A stretch of DNA of 64,000 nucleotides from Vanilla planifolia. Taxonomy: Eukaryota > Streptophyta > Magnoliopsida > Asparagales > Orchidaceae. The notes under the pieces are model-generated. The model was not told where the DNA came from. It searched no databases and saw only the letters and a list, made by a program, of their open reading frames with translations. The DNA is taken from assembly GCA_023846275.1 (NCBI GenBank), contig JAIUJO010000085.1, forward strand, positions 1,172,910-1,236,909, read 5' to 3'. The position numbers were made by a program, and so were the translations under genes. Position 1 is the first letter of the stretch, and each line of letters opens with the position of its first letter. This document shows positions 43,011-58,739 of the stretch, in pieces.

Positions 43011-46000
43011 CTTGCACACACATATGAACACACAAGCAAAAGCATGCATACACACACATGACTGGATGCATGAACACACATGTAAAGAAACATGTCGCCA
43101 TATAAAGCCATGTGCATGTGTATACCCCCACATGCAGATGCACATACCCAAGCGTGCATGCATGCAAACAAGCACAACACGCACCTGCATACACAAAAAC
43201 ACAAACACACTCATGCACTCACCTACACACACATGTGCATATGTCCATACACACTTATATGCACATACACATCTATGCATGCATTCACATGCACACAAAC
43301 ATAGCAAGACAGACACCCCCATGCATACATGCAAGTACACATGCACCTGCAAACACGCACATGCATGTGCACGCACACTTAAGCTCACACACATTTGCAC
43401 ACACTCATAAACAAACACAAGCTTGCATACACGATCAACTTGTACCACACACATGGGCACATAAATACATATGCACACACATAAATTCATACATGCACAC
43501 AAACAAGTTGACACATGTACACGCACCTAAAGATAGACATGTATTAACATACACATGTGCTCATTTGCACAAAACACTCATATGCTCAAGCTCACCTTCA
43601 CATGCACACCAATAAACACATTGCCATACACATGTGAACACATAAATACACACACACATTTGCAAACAAAAAAAGCATAGACAAATGCACATTCACAAAC
43701 ATGTATGCAGGAGCACATAAACGCACATACATAGATTAGGCATGCATACATAAATGCACACATATGCACATAGCACACGCATGCACCCATACACACATGC
43801 AAGCATATACACAAGCACACTTTTGCACTCACACACAAAAACACATGCACACACACTCATGCACTTATGTACACACACACCCAAATATATGTGCACAAAC
43901 ACATGCACGCACAAACACAAAGAGATGCACATGCACACACACACACACATGGACAAGTACACACAGACATGCAAGCACACATACACACACATGCATACAA
44001 GCACAAAAACACATGCACACAACACGTGCATGCACATGCACTTATAAACATAGACTCATGCACAAATGCAAACATGTGCACAAGCATACAATGCACACAC
44101 ACTTGCATGTAAGAATGTAGATGCACACATGTGACATACACACATGAACACACGTATATGCCCATAGGTACAGACACAAAACATGAGCGAATTCACAAAT
44201 GCACATGCACACACAAATATACACATGCACACATACTCATGTACACACACTTATACATGTATATGCTTGCATTAAAACACACACATAGACACATGCATGC
44301 ACACAAGTACACACATGTACACAGACTATTATGCACACCCAGATAAACACAAATGAACTCATACACATGAATGCACACACTCACACACATTCCTATGCAC
44401 ACTCATTCACACACACTTAAACACATTCCCATGCACTCTCATTCATAAACATCCACACACACTCCCATGCACATAAACATGTTCAAACAAGCATATACAC
44501 AAGCACACATAAAGACATCCCAACATACACACACAAACACACAACAACACACATGCGCACAAACTAACATACACATGCATACATAAACACACACACACAC
44601 ATGTGCACATACACACACAGGCACATAAATAGATGCACATACACTAACATGCACATAAAATCACATACACAGACACATACCAAATTTTTATGTACATGCA
44701 AAAACATGCAAACACATACACACCCATATGCACATGGAATAGCACACACACTCATGCATGCATACATACACTCACACATGCACATATGCACGCAGCCACA
44801 CACCAACATACACACATATGCACACACATGCAGATATATATGCTCAATAACACACATGCACAGACATGCACTCACATGTACACACTCAAACAAACACAAG
44901 CATGCATGGGCACGTGCACACACACACACAAGTATGCAAGCATACACACACATAGGGACTCACTCACCCTACACACACACAAAAACACACTTGCATAAAC
45001 ATGCACATGAGAACACATAAGCTACACATGTACACACATGCACATATTCACATGCTCTCACTTATGCACATGCATGCAAGCACATACATATAAAGGTACA
45101 CAAATGCATGTGCAAAATAGCATACAAACACACATATAAAAAAAAATAAGCAAAAGCATGCACGTGCAAAGATAGACACAAACACACATGAACACATGTA
45201 CACGCACATAGGCTCAGTCATACTTATGCACAAGTGACCTATACACACATACACACATACACACATAAACACACAGACACTCACACACACATGCACATGC
45301 ACTAGTGCATAACACAACCATATCCTCAAATTCATCCACTTACATGGGCACACATGTTCACATGCACACATGCACATACACATATGCACACATGCATATG
45401 CACACACACATAGGCCTGCACGCACATGTTCGCATGCCCACAAGCACACACACAAGCACCCACACACAAAAGCACATATACATACAAATATACACACACA
45501 CACACACCAACACACATCTACACACATATACTCAAACATAAACACACACACACATAAACATGTATGCATATACACACTTATACACCTATGTGCACCCTTC
45601 AACACACATGCACACACTCAGATGTACTCACACATACATAGATAGACACATAGACAAGCACATATACACATATACATAGAGGTACACACACATATGCACC
45701 CACATGTGCACTCACAAATGCATACACACACATGCATTCATTATCAAATAAGTGTACTCTTCTACACACACACACACGTCTACACTTAGATGTACACAAA
45801 CACATACACATGCACAAGCACATGTACACACATACACATATACACATATGCACACACAAAAGCACGCATGTGCACACATGTATGCACACAAAAAAATGCA
45901 TAAGCATGTAAATGCACACACACATGCATGCACAGGCATTTACACATCTACGTATGGTCATAAATACAAACACATGCACATGCACATACACATGTTAAAG

Positions 46001-46555
46001 CGCACACACATGCACCTACATACTCACCCAAGTAGATGTGCACACACACAAATGGGTATACACACAAACACTTGCGCACATGTGCATGCACACACACACA
46101 CACATTAACACTTGTACAAATGCATACACACACACACACATTTACAAGTACAAAAACTCATACATGTACGTACACACAAACATACACATACACTCATTAG
46201 CATGCACACATAAACAAACAAACAAATGTATATGCACACATATACAAAAGCACACATATATGCATAAATGTCTACAAACACATGTTAGCACACACTCACA
46301 TATAGGTTCAAACATATACAAAAATGTGCACACACAAACATGCACACACACACACACATAGACACACATGTGCACGTACACATGCATAATCACACAAACC
46401 TAAAAAACATGCATACACCCATGCACCAATACACACATAAACACACACACTAACAAACACACACACACATAATCACATGCATGTGCACATGCTCACAAAC
46501 CCACACAAATACCCACACACACACTCACACACACATACATATGCTCACATATGCA

Positions 46556-46574
46556 CCCTCCCCCCACACACACA
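46556..46574. repeat. CCCTCCCCCC interruption, copy 1
   Basis: CCCTCCCCCCACACACACA is found here and at 49,432. It is unusual in an array that otherwise lacks C runs. Confidence 0.85.
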
Positions 46575-47155
46575 CATGGACATGTATATATTTATAGACA
46601 TATGCACACACAAACATGCACAAGTGTAGACATGCAAACACATACTACACACACACATGTATGCACTAACAAATGCACAAACACACACACATGTACTCAG
46701 ACACATAGGCATATGTGGGCACACAAATCTACACATACAAAAGCAATCATGCATACACACACCCACACTCGTGCACACATAAACTTGTGCATATGCACAT
46801 GCATACACATGCACAAACACATGTAGGAAAACATGCACAAGAGAATGCACAAATGCATACACTCTTGCAACAACACACATACACACACATGAACCTAAGC
46901 AATACACCAACACAAACGATTCACATGCACAAAAAATGTGAACAAACACACACTAACATACACACACAATTGCATAAGCAAGAACAAGCAAACACAAAGG
47001 CACACACACTTGCATATGCACATGCATACACAAACACATACACAAGCACACTTATGCACAAACGTACATACACAAACATGCGCATGGACACAAACACATA
47101 GACTTGCATAAAGAAGTAGACAAGTGCATGCACGTATAGATATGCACACGAACAT

Positions 47156-47285
47156 GCACACATAAACACAATGTACATATGAACACACACATAAACACAT
47201 GTAGATAGATGCATGCACACACATGCACACATAAACACACATGCAAACACACACACATAAACACAATGCACATGTGAACACACAA
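47156..47285. repeat. 95-bp tandem pair
   Basis: CATAAACACAATGTACATAT at 47,161 recurs as CATAAACACAATGCACATGT at 47,256. Both are followed by GAACACAC, so the spacing is 95 bp. Confidence 0.82.
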
Positions 47286-49431
47286 AAATAAATATTCACA
47301 CATGTACACACACACATGCACAAACACACATACACACTCCCACACACCCATGTTCACTTATTCACACACATTGGATCACTCAAATGCATAAACTCCCACA
47401 TGCATTCCTATGTATGTAGACATACATGCATGCATGCACAAACATACACATACACAATCACATATGCACACACACACACATACACATACACACAAAATTT
47501 GATGTACAAGCACATAAGCAAACGGATGCATGTGCACACACAAACACACAAGAACGCACCTGAAGATCCACTCAAACATGTATGTTGACACATATTTGAA
47601 CATGTACAAACATACACATGCACATAAACACAAGCACACGAGCATATACACGAACACATACACATGCATGCACAAGTGCATGCACACACACATGCAAACT
47701 CACATTAACACACACACACAAACACATGCACATGCAAACTCATGCACACACAAACATTTGCACACACGCACACACATGCACATGCACACACACACACCCA
47801 TACACTCAAACATTAGCATACACACATACACAAAAACATGAATATGCACACACACTTGCATTGCAAACACACATATGGATGCACACTCATGTGTGTACAT
47901 AAACACACACATATATGTGCATATGCACCTACACACACATAGAGAAACTCATAAGCACATGCACATGTATACACATAAACACACACACACACACACATGC
48001 ATACAAATATTTACAAACACATAATCTCCAATACACACAAACAGACATACACATATGAAGACGTACACAAATGTGTGCACCCACAAACACATTCACATGT
48101 GTGTGCATGTACACATACATGCACACACCCACACATGTATGCACACAGATATGTATACACACCCATATGAACACATAGACACATGCACATGCCAAAACAC
48201 ACAAATGTATGCACATGCATACACACACACATGCAAGCACATTTGCATGTACACACACACATAACCACTTGCACACACCCTCACCCACACTCCCACATGC
48301 ACATGCATAATTAATCACACACAAATAGATGCACATGAACATAGACATATAAATTCACACACATGCACATGCACTCACATACACATATACACATGCATGT
48401 GCACAGCCATACAAACACATCATCACACACATGCAACAATAAACACACATGCATTCATGCACACACACATATGAACTCACATGAACAAATATAAAAGTGT
48501 GCTCTCTCACACACATGCACAAACACACACACCCACACACATGATATCATACAAACAAATGTATGCACACCCACACACATACACTCACATGCATGCACAC
48601 TCTTAGGCACTCACATATGCACATGCTCACACACATGCACACACTCCCACAAACGCATGTGTAGATACATGCACACATACAAGAATATGTACTCACACAT
48701 ATGCATATACATGCACACAAAAATATATGCATATGCAAAATCACACATAGAATGCACACCCACGAAGCACATGCAAATACACAAGCATGCATGCATGCAC
48801 AAAAGCACACACACATACAAGAACACACATAAGTACAAACATGCAAATGCACACACATACTCATGCATATGAACACATAGCCACAACCACACTTGTACAC
48901 ACACACACACACATGCACAAATAGATATGTACACACATAGATGCATGCACACAAACACACATACACAAATGTACACAGGCACACTTTCACACAAAAATGC
49001 ACACAAAGTCACGTGTGTGTGAATGCATATCCAGAAATTGACCATGCACACAAACATATGCATGCACACACACAAGTGCAAGTAGACACACAAACTCAAA
49101 TGCATGCAAATGTCTACGAACACACATTCTCTCACACACATATGTGCATAAGTACAAGCACATGCCCTCACATGTACTTGCACACACACACATAAACAAG
49201 CACACAGAAATGCACTCATAACCACTCACACATGCACACAGACACATGCAAACTCACACATGCAAACACACATATGCAAACTCATATATGAATACATACT
49301 TGCCCACAAATATGCACACACACACACACACACTTAAACATGCATGAAAAATGTGGTCACATGAACATGCACAGGCACACACATATGTCTATGCATGCAC
49401 ATGTGTACAGACACACACACTAGTACTAAGA

Positions 49432-49450
49432 CCCTCCCCCCACACACACA
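49432..49450. repeat. CCCTCCCCCC interruption, copy 2
   Basis: Identical over 19 bases to 46,556-46,574, while the flanks on the left differ. It is either a short remnant of a 2.88-kb-spaced duplication or independent slippage. Confidence 0.8.
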
Positions 49451-52400
49451 CAAATGCACACACATACATCCAAACATGTAAGCACACAGCCACACATGCA
49501 CCTACACAAACACTTGCCCACATGGTCCCAAACACACACACACACCCAAAGGTACTCGTGCACATACTCACACAAAATAGCATGGACATGGAAATACTCA
49601 CATGGACACATGGAAATGGACATGCCTAGGCTTACAAATGCATGCATAGCACACAGATATGCACAAACACACACATGTGCATGTAAACACTCACATGCTC
49701 ACATACACATACTCACATATGCACACACACATACATAGGTATACACATATAGACATGCACATGCAAACACACACACACACAAATGTACACACACACATAT
49801 GCACACTTATGCATGAACACATGCACAAAGATACACAAGCACAAACACACCCAACACATGCATACACATGCAAACACTCACACATGCACACATACACTGA
49901 AAACCATAAATGCATGCCCACACATAGTTGCACACACATGCGTACTATGCACAAATATGCACATGTTGACACACATATCTTCAATCGTACACACACAAAC
50001 AAGTACTCACATGGATGTCCATAAACACACACATGCAAACAAAAAGGTACATACACATGAGTAAAAACATGCACACCCATACACACACAGAAATGCATAT
50101 GCATGGACAGACACACACACACACAAATGCATATACACACATGCAAAAGCACACTCATGCATGCACACACATACACATACACAGATGCACACACATGCAC
50201 ACATGCTAATGCAAATGCATATGCACACATATGCACATGCAAGTATACACAAAATCACACATAAACACTCAATCATAAGCACATTCATCCATAGACATGC
50301 ACATATGTAGAAATGCATATGCTTGTACACACACACATACACCTTAAAACACTGACACACACATAGACACACAGAGATAGATGCACATGCACACAAACAC
50401 ACACATGCATGCACACACACACACACATACACTCACACAAATATGCACTCACACAATCACAACCATGTGCACATAAAAAGACGCAAGCACACAACTACAT
50501 ACCACACACACACACAAGAACTCACACACACAAAGGCACACATGTCATGCACACGTGCACATTCACATACATGCAGACATGCCTATACCGTTTCACTCAT
50601 ATGCATATATGTGCACACACATACAAACACAAACACACACATGGACACAGGCACACGAACACTCACACATACACATATGCACACATGCACACACACAAAT
50701 AGACACACATGCATAAACATAGATGCAGATGGACACATACATAAGTAGACAATTGAACATAGACAAATATATAGATATGCATGAATGCACACAAACATGT
50801 ACTTACAAACACACACACTAGCATATGCACAAAGACATGTACACATACATATACATGTACAAAAGCACACATGTGTAAACACATGCACTTCCACATGCAC
50901 AAGCATAGACACATACATAAGTAGGCATGCAAAGACATACCACATGTCGACACACAAACATGCTCATGCACATACAAGCATCAACATGCTCACGCACAAA
51001 AATGTACATAAACATGATGACATTCACACACATGCACTCAAAAATAAAATCCAAAAAATATTCACATATGCTCATAAAATCACACAGATGCATACACACA
51101 TGCATGCAAGAACAAGCATGCACACATGGGCACACACATGCCTACAAAGTTAGATACACAAACACATGTGCATACACAATTTCAAACACACACACCCAAG
51201 CACACAAACACACATGCACACACACGATCACATGCACAAGTGTGCAGAAAAAGGAATGTAAGCATATGCACATACACACATATGCACTCTCACTCACAGA
51301 CATGCACATACACACTGACACACTCATACACACACATAAACATTCACAACCACACACGCATGAATGAACATGCCTACACACATGAACACACACACTGATG
51401 CACCGACATACATGCATGCGCACTTGTACGAACATACCTAAACATGCACATGCTCACTGAAACACACCAATATACACAAGAATTACACACATGCATGTAC
51501 AAACATGCACATGCGTACACGCACATAGTAGGTTGCACTGAAATACACACACATACAGACATGTGGATGAATGCACATACCAATGCACAAAAATATATAC
51601 ACACATATAGACGCACATAAATACACACACACATACACACACATGCATATACACATGGATGCGCACATAAAGACACATGCATAGACATATGCACACATGC
51701 AAACACATATGCACACAAACTCATACCCACAACCATAGATGCACACACACATGCTTACATACACATATGTGCATGCACTCATGCACACCCATGCAAATAC
51801 ATAAACACTTACACCCATTTACACCCACACACACACCCACACACATGCACACACACACACATACACACTTAGAAACTGCACACACACATACACAAAAACA
51901 CATGTACACACAAACATGCATACAGGAATACATACACATATTCTCAAATATATGTGCACACACACAAACACATTTTTATAAATTCCATCAACATACACAC
52001 ATGCACATACCTACAAGCACATGCATAATTAGACACACATCCCTATAAACTCACAAAAGATCAAACACATACATAAACATGTACTCAAATGTACATAAAC
52101 TCACACACACACATACACACAAATAGCAATGCACACACACCTACAAACACATTGGCATGCATACACACATGCACACACACACACACATATGAATACACAC
52201 ATATACACATGCATTAGTATGCACATATGCTCACACATGTGTATGCATTGATACACATAGATATAGGCATACAAAAGCATATCGACACACTCAACCACAT
52301 GCACACACATGCTCACACTAACATGCACGCATGAATGCACACACACATGCACTTATCCATGCATGTAAATGCAAGCACTTGTATAATCACTCATATGGAC

Positions 52401-53589
52401 ATGCCAACACACACATGTGACCATATGTACACACAAGCTTGCATGCACACACACATGCACTTGCATAAATGCCATCACATACAAACACACACATGCACAC
52501 ATGTGAACCCACACACAACCACATGTGCACACATGCACACACCTACATAAAAAGACATTCATTAGCACACATGCATACTCACACAGCCCCCTACACACAA
52601 GCACACACACATATATGCATGTATATGCACATGCACACACACAAGCCCAAATACATAAACATTTACTGGCATATAGAAACAAACACACAAACACACATAG
52701 GTACACACATGCAAGTGCACAACAACACACTCACACATACAAGCACACCCTTAACACAAATACACATGTACAAGCACTTACACACAAACACACAAATAAG
52801 TACACATGAACACAAGCACACACATATATGCACATGCACACACATACACCCACCCACATGCACATGCAAGAACAAACATGCATAACACACACACACATGC
52901 ACTTGTGCATACACAAACATGCTCACATGTGTACATAAACACTCCCACTCACATGCTTATGCTCACTCACACACAAATACATACACACACATGCATATGC
53001 ATAGACGCACACACCTACACACACTTACACTCACAAACACACACACACCCTCACATGCACACACATGAGCATATGAACAAAAGTACACACATGTACAACC
53101 ACACACATAGGTATACATACACAGAGACATGCACACATGCACACAGACCCACCCACCTACCCACACACATATGTATGCAAAGCTTAAACATGCTTGCACT
53201 TGCAAACATACATAAACACATAAAAAATATATGCACACACACACTTTCACACATGTGCACATCCATGCATAAACAAGCTGACAAATACACATAGACACTT
53301 ACAGTCACATGCGCATGCACATGTAAATGAATAAGCACACGTACACAAGTATGGACACACATACACACATACAAGCTCACTCATGCATGCACATGAACAA
53401 CCAGAAGCACACATACATCTCCACACAAATCCTCACACATAAATGCACACACACATATACAAACATACTTAAGCACACACACATAAACACATAAACATGT
53501 GCAAACACATATACATATGCAAAAGCAAGCAAATAGACAACATGCACATGTGCACACACACACATACATAAGCACGCACACACACACAC

Positions 53590-53645
53590 AAATGCACATA
53601 CACACTTACAAATGCATGCACATACACACTTACAAATGCATGCAC
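53590..53645. repeat. 24-bp tandem pair
   Basis: CACATACACACTTACAAATG starts at 53,595 and at 53,619, giving a 24-bp unit twice with a partial third start (CACATATATG). It lies directly beside the CCTAAGCTTAGG palindrome. Confidence 0.88.
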
Positions 53646-53652
53646 ATATATG

Positions 53653-53664
53653 CCTAAGCTTAGG
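53653..53664. other. 12-bp perfect palindrome CCTAAGCTTAGG
   Basis: This is a perfect inverted repeat inside an odd island (about 53,648-53,690, including GTGGACATTCTTATAAGC) whose composition differs from the satellite. No function is claimed. Confidence 0.8.
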
Positions 53665-53859
53665 TGGACATTCTTATAAGCAAAAACATACATACACACA
53701 CTTAAAACACACATACATGCACACACATAGGCATATATAAAGACACACACACACATACAAATGTATGCATGGACAAACATATGAAATCACACACAAACGT
53801 TTGTCAATATGAACTCACATATACACACACACACACAGATGCACAGCATGCACACACAA

Positions 53860-53938
53860 ACACATCCACATATGATATATGCACACATGTACATGCAAAC
53901 ACATCCACATACAACACATGCACACATGCACATGCAAA
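53860..53938. repeat. 39-bp tandem pair
   Basis: CACATCCACATA begins at 53,861 and 53,900. Both copies end in ACATGCAAAC, so the unit is 39 bp. The copies differ at about five positions. Confidence 0.85.
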
Positions 53939-54011
53939 CATGCACACATAAACAAAAACATATGCACACACAAACAAAAAAAACATACACACACACATAC
54001 ATTCACACATG

Positions 54012-54033
54012 CACACACACACACACACACACA
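54012..54033. repeat. (CA)11 microsatellite
   Basis: A pure CA run of about 22 bp, flanked by ATG and TACTCATG. Confidence 0.9.
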
Positions 54034-54601
54034 TACTCATGTGCACAGAAACTCACTCAAGCACAAGCACATATGCACACACATGCTCACTCATTCATGC
54101 GTGCACACATAAGCACAAAAACATGCTCACACTTATGCACATGCACATGCATGCACACGCACACACACACGCACACACACACATATGCACACTTGTATGC
54201 AAAGACACTCATGCACATATACATCACATGTGCACTTTAGCAAGCATGAATGTACACACATGTGCACTCACACATACGTAGAACAAACATGCACACACAT
54301 GAGCACACTAACACTTGCACACATAAATACACAAACAAGTATAGATGTTCATAAAATTAAGCACATACACACAAAAATATACATGGAAACATGCATACAC
54401 AAACACACACATGTGCACATATGCACACACAAATGCACATAGACATGCACAATCACAAGCATGCACACTCACACACTTGCATGAACCTACACATACACAT
54501 GTGCCTACATGTGCACACATATGCACATACTCATAAACCCACACACACACACACAAGCACCCACATACATCAACACACATAAACACACACACATGCACTC
54601 A

Positions 54602-54680
54602 GAGACACTCATGTACATGTGTGCACAGGAACACAAACACATATACATGTGCACACACATACACACCCACACACACCTAG
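54602..54680. repeat. Diverged duplicate of 18,254-18,330
   Basis: The partner of the 36.35-kb-distant copy; it shares ACTCATGTACATGTGTGCAC plus AGG and the following ACACAAACACA. Confidence 0.6.
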
Positions 54681-55079
54681 ACATACATTAGCACAAATGC
54701 ACACTCAATTGCAAGTGCATACACACACAAACCCACTCACATCCACATATTTAGACATACACATGCACACACACAAAGACATACACATAGAGCTAAATCC
54801 ATGCACATGCACACAGGTGCATATTTACACTAATAGACGCACATGTATACATGCTCACACACACACAAACCCATGTCCAAGCACAAATGCACATATGCAC
54901 ACAAACACACATACAAGTATAATGCAGACACAAACTCACACATGCACATTCATACACACACATACATATATACACACACATGCATGCATGCAAAAATATG
55001 CACAAAAGCATAAACATGCATGCACACACGCTTGCACATGTGTGCATAGGCATAGCAAATGCACACACACATATATGCA

Positions 55080-55310
55080 CACCCACATGCATGGATGCAT
55101 GCTAACATATATACATATAGATGCACATACATTTGCACATGCTCGTGCACACACACATTCATGGATACATGCAATCACGCACACACATGGATATGCACAT
55201 ATGAATGAATACATGCATGCATACATACACAGACACAAACTCATATACACACACACACATGCTGTCACATGCATGGACACATACACACATGTGCTCACAT
55301 ACATGCATTC
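55080..55310. repeat. Diverged duplicate of 42,760-43,010
   Basis: The partner of the 12.3-kb-distant copy. Anchors are GATGCACATACATTTGCACA at 55,130 and the GGATATGCA...ATATGAATGA word at 55,189. Confidence 0.8.
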
Positions 55311-57518
55311 ACACACACACACACAGGCAGATGCAGATGCACTTGCACATAAACTCACACACTCATATACACACACATGCATATACACAACCAAACATAT
55401 ATAGTACAAACACATGCACACATATGCACCTACACTCACAAAATCACACACATTGGAACAGGCATGCACATGCTCATGCACACACATGCATATGTGAAAA
55501 TACACTCAAATGTATACACACATGTGCAAATGCACACACATAATAACATGTGCTAAAACATGCACCAACAAACATGTGAGCACCCAAAACAAACATACGT
55601 ACATGCCCTCATACTTGTACACAAGCTCATAAGCTAGCTCAAACACGCGTATAATCACACACACGCACAACCACTGACCCGCACATGCACACAAACATAA
55701 GCACACTCATGCTCACATACTCCTATGTAGAAACACACACACACGTGCACATAGAAACACACACACACACACATATAAGTACACACACATGAACACATAT
55801 GCACACACACATATAGACTCATACAGGCATGTGTACACACATGCAAGCACATGAAGAGATCCACACATGTACAATTAAACACATAGATGCACCAAAATAT
55901 ACTGATATATGCACACACACACACCTACACACACATGCAAATGCACTCAAAGATGCACACACCCATCTACACACCCACACACCTATTCACATATATGTAC
56001 ACACACATAAATGCACAAACTAACATACACATATGCCCAAACACATAGCCATACATGCACACACACACACACACATAAAAACACATATTCATATACACAC
56101 ACAAACACACATGCATGTACACAAACACAAACACTCCAATGCATACCCACATACTCACATGCACATGCATAAAAACACATATTCATACATACACATGTAT
56201 ATAAACACACAAATGCATAGACATATAGACAAACAAACACACACACGAACACACACACACATACACATGCATGCACATGTGCACATGCACACACACATGC
56301 ACATTTTCATATACACATAAACACACAGACAAACACTCACATACACACGTGCACACACAAATACACACAAAGATGCTCACACACCCTTGCATGCATGCAC
56401 ACATAAGCACACACACACAAACTCATGTGCACACATCTTTGTACACACACACACAACATAGGCATAAAAAACATGGATAGATACACAAACATACACACAA
56501 ATCAAAGAAATGAGCACACACACTCATCTAGATAGAAATGTACACATAGGCCCATGCATACTCACACATGCACAACCACACACAAGCACCCACGTGCACA
56601 CACATACATGCACAAGCATACACACATGCACACACATGAATAGATGCATGCATACAAAAGCACACACATATATGAACACAAGTGTACACAAAAGCACACA
56701 CACAAATATGTAAATACACACATGCACACGGACACACAAAACACACACATGCACACACAGACATGGACACAAACATGCATGTGCTCATAAACACACGTGA
56801 GTACACCCACACCCACATACATGCATACAAGTAGAGGCATAGACACACAACACACATGCATACACCCACACACTCACACATAATCATACACACAATTATA
56901 TACACACGTGCTTGAAGATGCACACATATGCACTTGTGCGCCCACCAAACCACAACACGTGCACATACTTGCAAATATGCACAACATGCATAATAATGCA
57001 ACCACACACACCCACAAGAACATGTGCACACATGCATACATATGCATGATTACAAACATGCACACACACACAAACATTCACTCACATGCATATGCACATG
57101 CACTCATGCACACACATGTACATGCACATGCACATTAAGACACAACCATGCATAAGCACATGAATAAGCACAAGAACACACTCGCAAAAACTACACAAAA
57201 CATAAATACACATGCATACACTTATTTATGGACACACACATAGATGCACACACATACACATGCATAAGCTTCAAAAATGCACATGCATATACGAACACAC
57301 CCATAGACACAAGCACACACACACATGAACATAAAACAACATGCATACACACACCTGTATGCATGAATGGACAAATAAATGCATGTCCATGCATGTAAAG
57401 ATATAGAAACATATGCACACACACATATACACACACACATAAACAAAATCACATGCACACACATAGGAATATGTACACACACACACATACACACACACAC
57501 GCACACACACGCACACAG

Positions 57519-57538
57519 ATATATATATATATATATAT
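57519..57538. repeat. (AT)10 microsatellite
   Basis: Twenty bases of uninterrupted AT lie directly after a CACACACGCACACACACGCACACAG-type CA/CG run (57,480-57,517). The only sizeable AT dinucleotide tract I saw in the satellite. Confidence 0.95.
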
Positions 57539-58140
57539 AAGAACAACACATGCATGCAGATAAGAACACATGCACATATGCACATACAAACATATATGTA
57601 TGTACACACAGGCACATTGACACATGTGAGCATGCACACACATACAAACACATGCCAACACATGCACACACATAGGCATGTACACACATGCACACACAAA
57701 TGCACAAACTCTTGCACATGTGCACCCACACATGTATGCACACACATACACTCACCCACAAACATTTTCACATCCACGCACATGGACAAAAGCATGCATA
57801 CAAATGTATAAGTGCACACATATCCCCACATGTACATGCACATGTATACACTAACACTCACACATGTGCACACGCACACCCATACACATGCACATTAACC
57901 TTCATATGCATATATGCAGAAATGTGTGCATAAACAAACACACACATGGCCACAAGCATGAATGCACATATGCATAACCAGTAGAAATATACACATACAT
58001 ACACACATCTATGCTCGAATGCACATGCATGCACACATATGCAAAAGACATGTTCACACACATGCACAACAATTACATGCACCAAGCATAGACACATCAC
58101 ACAAATGTGCACAAACGAATAGACAAAGGAACACATGGTC

Positions 58141-58160
58141 ACACACACACACACACACAC
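58141..58160. repeat. (AC)10 microsatellite
   Basis: Twenty uninterrupted bases of AC between CATGGTC and CTGGGAAC. Confidence 0.93.
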
Positions 58161-58739
58161 CTGGGAACATGCACACACACACACATAGTTGTTTATACAC
58201 ACATGCATGCTCAAACATGCACATACCCACTAACACACATGCTTGCATACATGCACACATGAACGTATCTACATGAACATTCATGAACACATGAACATAG
58301 AGACACACACATGTATAATAATAAATACACACATACCACACACACACAAAAATGCAGACAAACATGCAAATAAAGACATGCACATGCTTAGAAGAACAAA
58401 CACATAAATGTATGTACAAACACATGCACAAATGCTCATACACACATGCAATCACACACAGACTTACACATACACACATGTAAAAGCACAAACATGCAAA
58501 TGCACACACACATACATAGGCACATGCACACACAAGCATGCAAGCACACACACATGCATACACATCGACACACGCATGCTAGCACACATACAAAACAAAA
58601 AATGCTCGCACACACACATACTCACACTTGCACTATCACATAGTCTTACATGTCAACACATGCACACACATGCACATGCATGCACATAAACACCTGGCAT
58701 ACATGCATTTACATATGCACATAAAAACAATAAATGAAA

